From Halobacillus andaensis (GTDB lineage: Bacteria; Bacillota; Bacilli; Bacillales; Halobacillaceae), in contig NZ_BMEL01000001.1 in NCBI RefSeq assembly GCF_014636475.1, positions 1,178,001 through 1,242,000 on the forward strand: DNA of 64,000 nucleotides. The letters are read 5' to 3'. Positions 60,081-64,000 of the stretch are shown here, piece after piece. The position numbers and the translations under genes are program-made. A model generated the notes under the pieces. That model ran no database searches and was not told where the DNA came from. It saw nothing but the letters and a program-made list of their open reading frames with translations. Numbering within the stretch: position 1 is the first letter of the stretch; the number at the start of each line of letters is the position of its first letter.

Positions 60081-61004
60081 TTAAGACTCAAAATTATCCA
60101 GAGGAACAAAATTCATATTAATGGGCTGTCCTTCCCCATCCCGGTCAAACATCGTCATGATAAGCGCCCCGTTTTCAGGAAGGTCTTCTTCATTAACCGT
60201 TATATCAAGTTCAAACGGGGACCACTCTGCATTCGGATCATCTACTTGCGCGGTTTCTTCTTCTATATATACATTATGACCATCATCGACGCTGTAGAAA
60301 AACTCTCCGCCGTCCACTTTAGCTTCTCCTGAGATATTGTACTGGCCATTTTCCCCTGTGAGTGTAAGCTCCCGGAAGATTTCTTCCCCATTTGCGGCAG
60401 CTTCTATTTCTTCTCTCACTTGTTCTTCCCCTTCAGCTTCTTCCTCGGCGTCTGCCTCTTGACCAGATTCTCCGCTTCCTACAGTCACAGAATCGGTGAT
60501 TTCAAAAGGTTTCGTCTCAAGAGGCTGATCATTAATCGAAGTCACTAAAAATGACATGGTTGCATCATATTCTCCAGCAGGCAATTCCTCTTCTAACGTT
60601 TCGTTCGCTTCCAGCTTATCACCAGGGTCCAGCTCTTCAGTGGTCAGCTGCTGCGAAAATGCTTGTTCATTAGAATATTTGTAAACCTCTTCTCCATCGG
60701 CATTCTCCAGAACAATTTCATATTTTTGACTAGAATTAAAGCCAAGAATAATAGGTTCATCCGCCTCATTTGTAATGTGGAAATTGAAGTCAAGCCCTTC
60801 CTCTGTAGATTCTACGTTAGAATCAAAGGTTAATTGTTCAATAAGCGAAACAATATTTTCCGGCTCTGGTTCTTCGCTGGACTCGGAAGACTCCTCTTCT
60901 GAATTATTTTTCTCTTCTTCATTGGCATCGTCATTTGAACAACCGACTAAAAATACGACTAAACATCCTGCCACAATCGGAATCCATTTCTTCAGCGTCA
61001 ACAC
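60081..61004 (-). CDS. Lipoprotein with BsuPI and Gmad2-like domains
   Basis: A 307-residue lipoprotein. The lipobox FLVGCSND (Cys22) is followed by a Glu/Ser-rich spacer, a BsuPI (intracellular proteinase inhibitor-like) domain at about 55-170 (DFNFHITNEADEPIILGF, SFLVTSINDQP), an acidic linker, and a C-terminal Gmad2-like immunoglobulin domain at about 205-305 (GENGQYNISGEAKV, EWSPFELDITV, PINMNFVPLD). B. subtilis has a BsuPI gene (ipi) beside yitT; there it is cytoplasmic and single-domain. The TTG start has AAGGAAG upstream. Confidence 0.8.
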   Translation of the reverse strand: MLTLKKWIPIVAGCLVVFLVGCSNDDANEEEKNNSEEESSESSEEPEPENIVSLIEQLTFDSNVESTEEGLDFNFHITNEADEPIILGFNSSQKYEIVLENADGEEVYKYSNEQAFSQQLTTEELDPGDKLEANETLEEELPAGEYDATMSFLVTSINDQPLETKPFEITDSVTVGSGESGQEADAEEEAEGEEQVREEIEAAANGEEIFRELTLTGENGQYNISGEAKVDGGEFFYSVDDGHNVYIEEETAQVDDPNAEWSPFELDITVNEEDLPENGALIMTMFDRDGEGQPINMNFVPLDNFES

Positions 61005-61022
61005 TTCCTTTTCTCCGTGAGT

Positions 61023-61874
61023 TTACTTATCATCTTTTCTAAAGAAGCCAAATATACCTGTCGTTTGAACAATATTCGTAAACGCTTGAGGATCGACCTC
61101 TGAGATAATGCCTTGCAAGTCATAAAGCTCATAACGTGTTATAACCATGACAAGCATGTTTTTATCTTGTTGAGTAAAAGCACCTTTCGCAGGCAAAGTA
61201 GTAATTCCCCGCACCATTTTCGCATGAATGGCTTTTTCGAGGTCTGCCGCTTTTGTTGTGATAATCATTGCTGTCAGTTTTTCGTGACGAGTATGAATGG
61301 CGTCAATAACACGCGTCGTAACATATAACGTCAACAACGTATAAAGTGCGTTCTCAGGCTCATAAAGAAGACCTGCTATAGCTATAATAGCAGAATTGAT
61401 AATTAAGAAATAAATGCCAATCGGACGATCTTTCATTCGTGATAAAATCATAGCCACGATATCAAGACCACCCGTTGAAGCACCCCATTTCAGTGTAATA
61501 CCGACACCGAAACCACCGATAACACCGCCAAACACAGCGTTAAGAATAATGTCTTCTGACAACTGCAGAATCGGGATGATCTCTAGGAATAAAGTTGTAA
61601 AGGCAACAGATATCACACTGTACACCGTAAATCCTTTACCGACTTTATACCAGCCTAAGACCGCAACTGGAATGTTAAGTATGAATAAGATAAGACCTGT
61701 ACTTACTCCAGGAACGTTTAAAAAGTCTTGGAATATACTCGTCAGTAACTGAGCAACCCCGGTAAATCCGCTTGCGTAAACATTGGCTTCAATAAGGAAC
61801 AAGTTTAGAGATACGGCGTTAAATACAGCACCAATGAGTACGATTAAAATTCGTTTAATTTCAAATGAAAACAT
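61023..61874 (-). CDS. yitT: YitT-family membrane protein (DUF161 + DUF2179)
   Basis: A 283-residue protein with five to six spans (ILIVLIGAVFNAVSLNLFL first) and the family pattern YASGFTGVAQLL and GASTGGLDIVAMIL, then a cytosolic DUF2179 domain of about 80 residues. Transport function is suspected but unproven. It is upstream of the BsuPI lipoprotein (18-base gap) and divergent from degV, matching yitS-yitT-ipi of B. subtilis. Confidence 0.92.
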   Translation of the reverse strand: MFSFEIKRILIVLIGAVFNAVSLNLFLIEANVYASGFTGVAQLLTSIFQDFLNVPGVSTGLILFILNIPVAVLGWYKVGKGFTVYSVISVAFTTLFLEIIPILQLSEDIILNAVFGGVIGGFGVGITLKWGASTGGLDIVAMILSRMKDRPIGIYFLIINSAIIAIAGLLYEPENALYTLLTLYVTTRVIDAIHTRHEKLTAMIITTKAADLEKAIHAKMVRGITTLPAKGAFTQQDKNMLVMVITRYELYDLQGIISEVDPQAFTNIVQTTGIFGFFRKDDK

Positions 61875-62064
61875 GTCGACCTCCTATCCAGCTTAAAAGT
61901 GCTATTCTTTTTTTATCACCGTTAAAATTTAAAATCAAGCTTTTCATTATCGTTTCCCATAAAAACATTTCAATAATCATGCCAGTTTTAAAGATTTCGC
62001 TTTACTATCCTCCCTCATAAGCCTACACTTAAAAGTATACAAACAAATGACGGTAGGTGAAAAG

Positions 62065-62925
62065 ATGAATGTATCAATTATAAGTGATTCAGCATGTGAC
62101 CTATCTTTAGATTATTTACATAAAATAAATGTTGAATGCTTACCATTAGGTGTCACTATTGGAGACAAAGAGTACGAAGATGGCAAAACCATTACTCCTG
62201 AGAAAGTTTACTCGCTGATGAAGGATGGAGAAGCGCCCAAAACATCCCAAGTTTCACCTGAAGCGTTTCGTCAAACCTTTACGAATTATGTTGAGAAAGA
62301 CCAGCCATTCCTTTATTTTGCGCTATCTTCTGAATTGTCAGGGACTTATCACACCGCCAAAATGATTGAACAAGAAATTAAAGAAGAGCACCCTGACGCA
62401 AAATTTGAAGTCATTGATACAAAAGCTGCTTCATTAGGATATGGGCTGATTGTTATGAGGGCTGCCGAGCTTGCTCAAGAAGGAAAAAGCTTCGAAGAAA
62501 TCCAAGAAATCGGTCAATACTACGCAGAGCACATGGAGCACATTTTCACGGTTGACGATCTCGAATATTTATATCGCGGGGGACGTGTGAGTAAGACAGC
62601 CGCTTTTGTCGGCAGTTTGTTACGAATTAAACCCCTCCTCCACGTAGAAGATGGAAAGCTCATTCCACTTGAGAAAATCCGAGGGTCTAAAAAAGTACTT
62701 AAACGTATGGTTGATATGATGAAAGAACGTGGTTTAGTACTAGACCAGCAGCGAATTGCAATCAGTCACGGGGACGACATCGAGACAGCTCAAAAGCTGG
62801 CCGACATGATTAAAGAAGAATGCGGGACAAAAGACATTCATATTGAAATGATCGGCGCTGTTATTGGTGCCCATGCCGGCCCTGGAACGATTGCTTTATT
62901 TTTCCTAAATGATGAACCTAAATAA
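62065..62925 (+). CDS. DegV-family fatty-acid-binding protein
   Basis: A 286-residue DegV protein: IISDSACDLSLDYL, GKTITPEKVY, TSQVSPEAF, FALSSELSGTYHTAK, LEYLYRGGRVSKTAAFVGSLLRI and IGAVIGAHAGPGTIALFF. Proteins of this family (FakB type) bind a fatty acid for phosphorylation by FakA. The ATG at 62065 follows GGTAGGTGA. B. subtilis yitS is the ortholog by position. Confidence 0.92.
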   Translation: MNVSIISDSACDLSLDYLHKINVECLPLGVTIGDKEYEDGKTITPEKVYSLMKDGEAPKTSQVSPEAFRQTFTNYVEKDQPFLYFALSSELSGTYHTAKMIEQEIKEEHPDAKFEVIDTKAASLGYGLIVMRAAELAQEGKSFEEIQEIGQYYAEHMEHIFTVDDLEYLYRGGRVSKTAAFVGSLLRIKPLLHVEDGKLIPLEKIRGSKKVLKRMVDMMKERGLVLDQQRIAISHGDDIETAQKLADMIKEECGTKDIHIEMIGAVIGAHAGPGTIALFFLNDEPK

Positions 62926-62935
62926 CCCCGTTAAA

Positions 62936-62963
62936 AAACGAAGAAGCCCCGTTGCTTCTTCGT
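62936..62963. terminator. Bidirectional terminator between degV and the LacI-type gene
   Basis: AAACGAAGAAGC pairs with GCTTCTTCGTTT around CCCGTT. Confidence 0.9.
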
Positions 62964-64000
62964 TTATTCGTTCAGCGTTTTTTCTCTCGATTGTGCAGAC
63001 TGGCGAAGTTCAATTGTAAAGGGAACAATAATACGTTTAGCTGGCTCGAGCTTGTTCTTTACTTTATCGATTAGACACTTCGCCGCTTGATAACCCAGTT
63101 CATAAATGTGGATATCCACAGTCGTTAAAGGCGGGCGGGTTACTTCTGATAAATACACATTATTAAAGCTGACAATCGAAACATCTTCAGGTACCAGCAT
63201 ACCAAACTCTTCAAGCATATTAATAACACCAATGCTCATTAAATCATCGGCGATCACTAAGCCTGTGGGCGGCTTTGGCAAGTTAAATAGTTCACTTACG
63301 GCCTGGCTCCCTCCGGATTTCAAGAACTCCGTATGCACTCTGTATTCTTCTAAATAAGGAAGGCCTGCCTCTTCAATTGCCAGCTGATATCCTCTCATCC
63401 GATCGATAGTCACGATTAAATCTGTAGAACCGCCAATAAACGCGATATTCTCGTGACCGAGATCAATTAAATGGTTGGTGATGTTTTTTCCACTTCGAAT
63501 GTTGTCATTATCTACGTGAGTAATTTCGTCAACTCGTTCACTCGGTTTCCCAATGACGACAAAAGGGAAGTCTTTCTCCAATAGAAAATGAAGCACCGGG
63601 TCATTCACTTGAGAGTAGAGTAAAATAATGCCGTCCACACGGTTGGCATAAACCATCCGTTCTACCCCTTCAAGCATCTCTTCATCTTTCTCTCCCGTTG
63701 ATAATAAAATAGAATAATCAAGCTGATGGGCCACCGCACTAATACCTCGTAACACCTCGGGAAAGAATGGGTTTTGTAACGCTTTATTTGCACTAGAAGG
63801 CATCACCACACCTAACGACTGAGTCGAACGGTTTGCTAATCCACGCGCGTTGGCGTTGGGATGATACCCCATCTCTTTCATTGCTTTTTTTACTTTCTTT
63901 TTCGTAGCCGGACTGATGCGGGGATGATCCGCAATTACCCTGGAAACGGTTGACGGAGCTACGCCAGCTGCCTTTGCTACTTCTTTGATCGTTACTCCCA
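62964..64000 (-). CDS. LacI-family transcriptional regulator, first base beyond window
   Basis: Read from the right edge, the frame gives NTG-GGA-GTA-ACG..., that is (M)GVTIKEVAKAAGVAPSTVSR, so the start codon lacks only its first base at 64001. The LacI helix-turn-helix covers the first 20 residues, then the hinge (MGYHPNANARGLA) and a periplasmic-binding-like effector domain with GVVMPSSANK, GSTDLIVTIDRMRGY and FNNVYLSEVTRPPLTTVD. The regulated operon is not in view; sugar or catabolite control is family knowledge only. Confidence 0.92.
   Translation of the reverse strand, partial: GVTIKEVAKAAGVAPSTVSRVIADHPRISPATKKKVKKAMKEMGYHPNANARGLANRSTQSLGVVMPSSANKALQNPFFPEVLRGISAVAHQLDYSILLSTGEKDEEMLEGVERMVYANRVDGIILLYSQVNDPVLHFLLEKDFPFVVIGKPSERVDEITHVDNDNIRSGKNITNHLIDLGHENIAFIGGSTDLIVTIDRMRGYQLAIEEAGLPYLEEYRVHTEFLKSGGSQAVSELFNLPKPPTGLVIADDLMSIGVINMLEEFGMLVPEDVSIVSFNNVYLSEVTRPPLTTVDIHIYELGYQAAKCLIDKVKNKLEPAKRIIVPFTIELRQSAQSREKTLNE

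Overview
The window looks like chromosome of a spore-forming, probably moderately halophilic member of the Bacillaceae (Halobacillus or a close relative; inferred). Gene order follows the Bacillus subtilis yjb/yjc/yit neighbourhoods, Spo0E-, CotZ-, CotO- and CotF-like spore genes are present, ribosome binding sites are AGGAGG-type, and secreted proteins such as OppA are very acidic. Genome-level placement needs a 16S or core-gene comparison.

Layout. (1) 1-3324: minus-strand catabolic genes (preT-like flavoprotein subunit cut by the window edge, nitrilase-type carbamoyl amidohydrolase, methylmalonate/malonate semialdehyde dehydrogenase) that fit reductive pyrimidine/beta-alanine breakdown. (2) 3466-4834: a stress-type SDR oxidoreductase and a small Asn/Arg-rich protein with a SigK-like promoter. 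(3) 5233-9369: a cell-surface polysaccharide cluster (LysM-NodB deacetylase, PgaC-like glycosyltransferase, LCP protein fused to a YrrS/DUF1510 domain). (4) 9820-14622: an integrated element of about 4.6 kb at a tRNA-Val(GAC) gene, bounded by 107-bp direct repeats, with a 5'-truncated tyrosine integrase, a broken amidase/YolD locus and small sporulation-type genes; a second decayed integrase tail lies just outside its left repeat. (5) 14875-20437: yjcH-yjcG-yjcF, a DUF421 protein, an MBL hydrolase and a spore-coat locus (yjcA, a charged coat-like protein, cotZ, cotO). (6) 20715-36855: fabI, mgtE, prpE, yjbO, nadK, yjbM(relQ), yjbK, yjbI, spxH, pepF, coiA, mecA, yjbE, spxA, yjbC and a DUF4015 protein. 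(7) 37046-51726: oppABCDF, T-box-controlled trpS, yjbA, a TagU-type LCP ligase, fabF-fabH, med, yjaV-like, yjzD. (8) 51859-64000: uppP, moaD-moaE-mobB, yitW-yitV, yitU, HAD and DUF genes, a BsuPI-Gmad2 lipoprotein, yitT, degV and a LacI-family regulator missing only its first base.

Functional links visible in the sequence: spxA, its proteolysis adaptor spxH, and mecA/coiA/pepF give a stress-and-competence block; fabI and fabHF each carry a FapR-like operator; nadK, yjbM, yjbK and prpE form a nucleotide/(p)ppGpp/Ap4A block; the spore-coat genes share SigK-like -10 boxes.

Beyond genes, the window holds several interspersed intergenic repeats: a GGTACCTGGTAC palindrome (3 copies), an AGCTTGTAGAGAAA hairpin (3 copies), a long hairpin element of about 170 bp in two inverted copies 31 kb apart, and a repeat-packed 580-bp gap at 35.1-35.65 kb. 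I found no CRISPR array, no intact IS element and no single system that I can call clearly undescribed; the tRNA-Val element, the LCP-DUF1510 fusion and the repeat families are the best leads.
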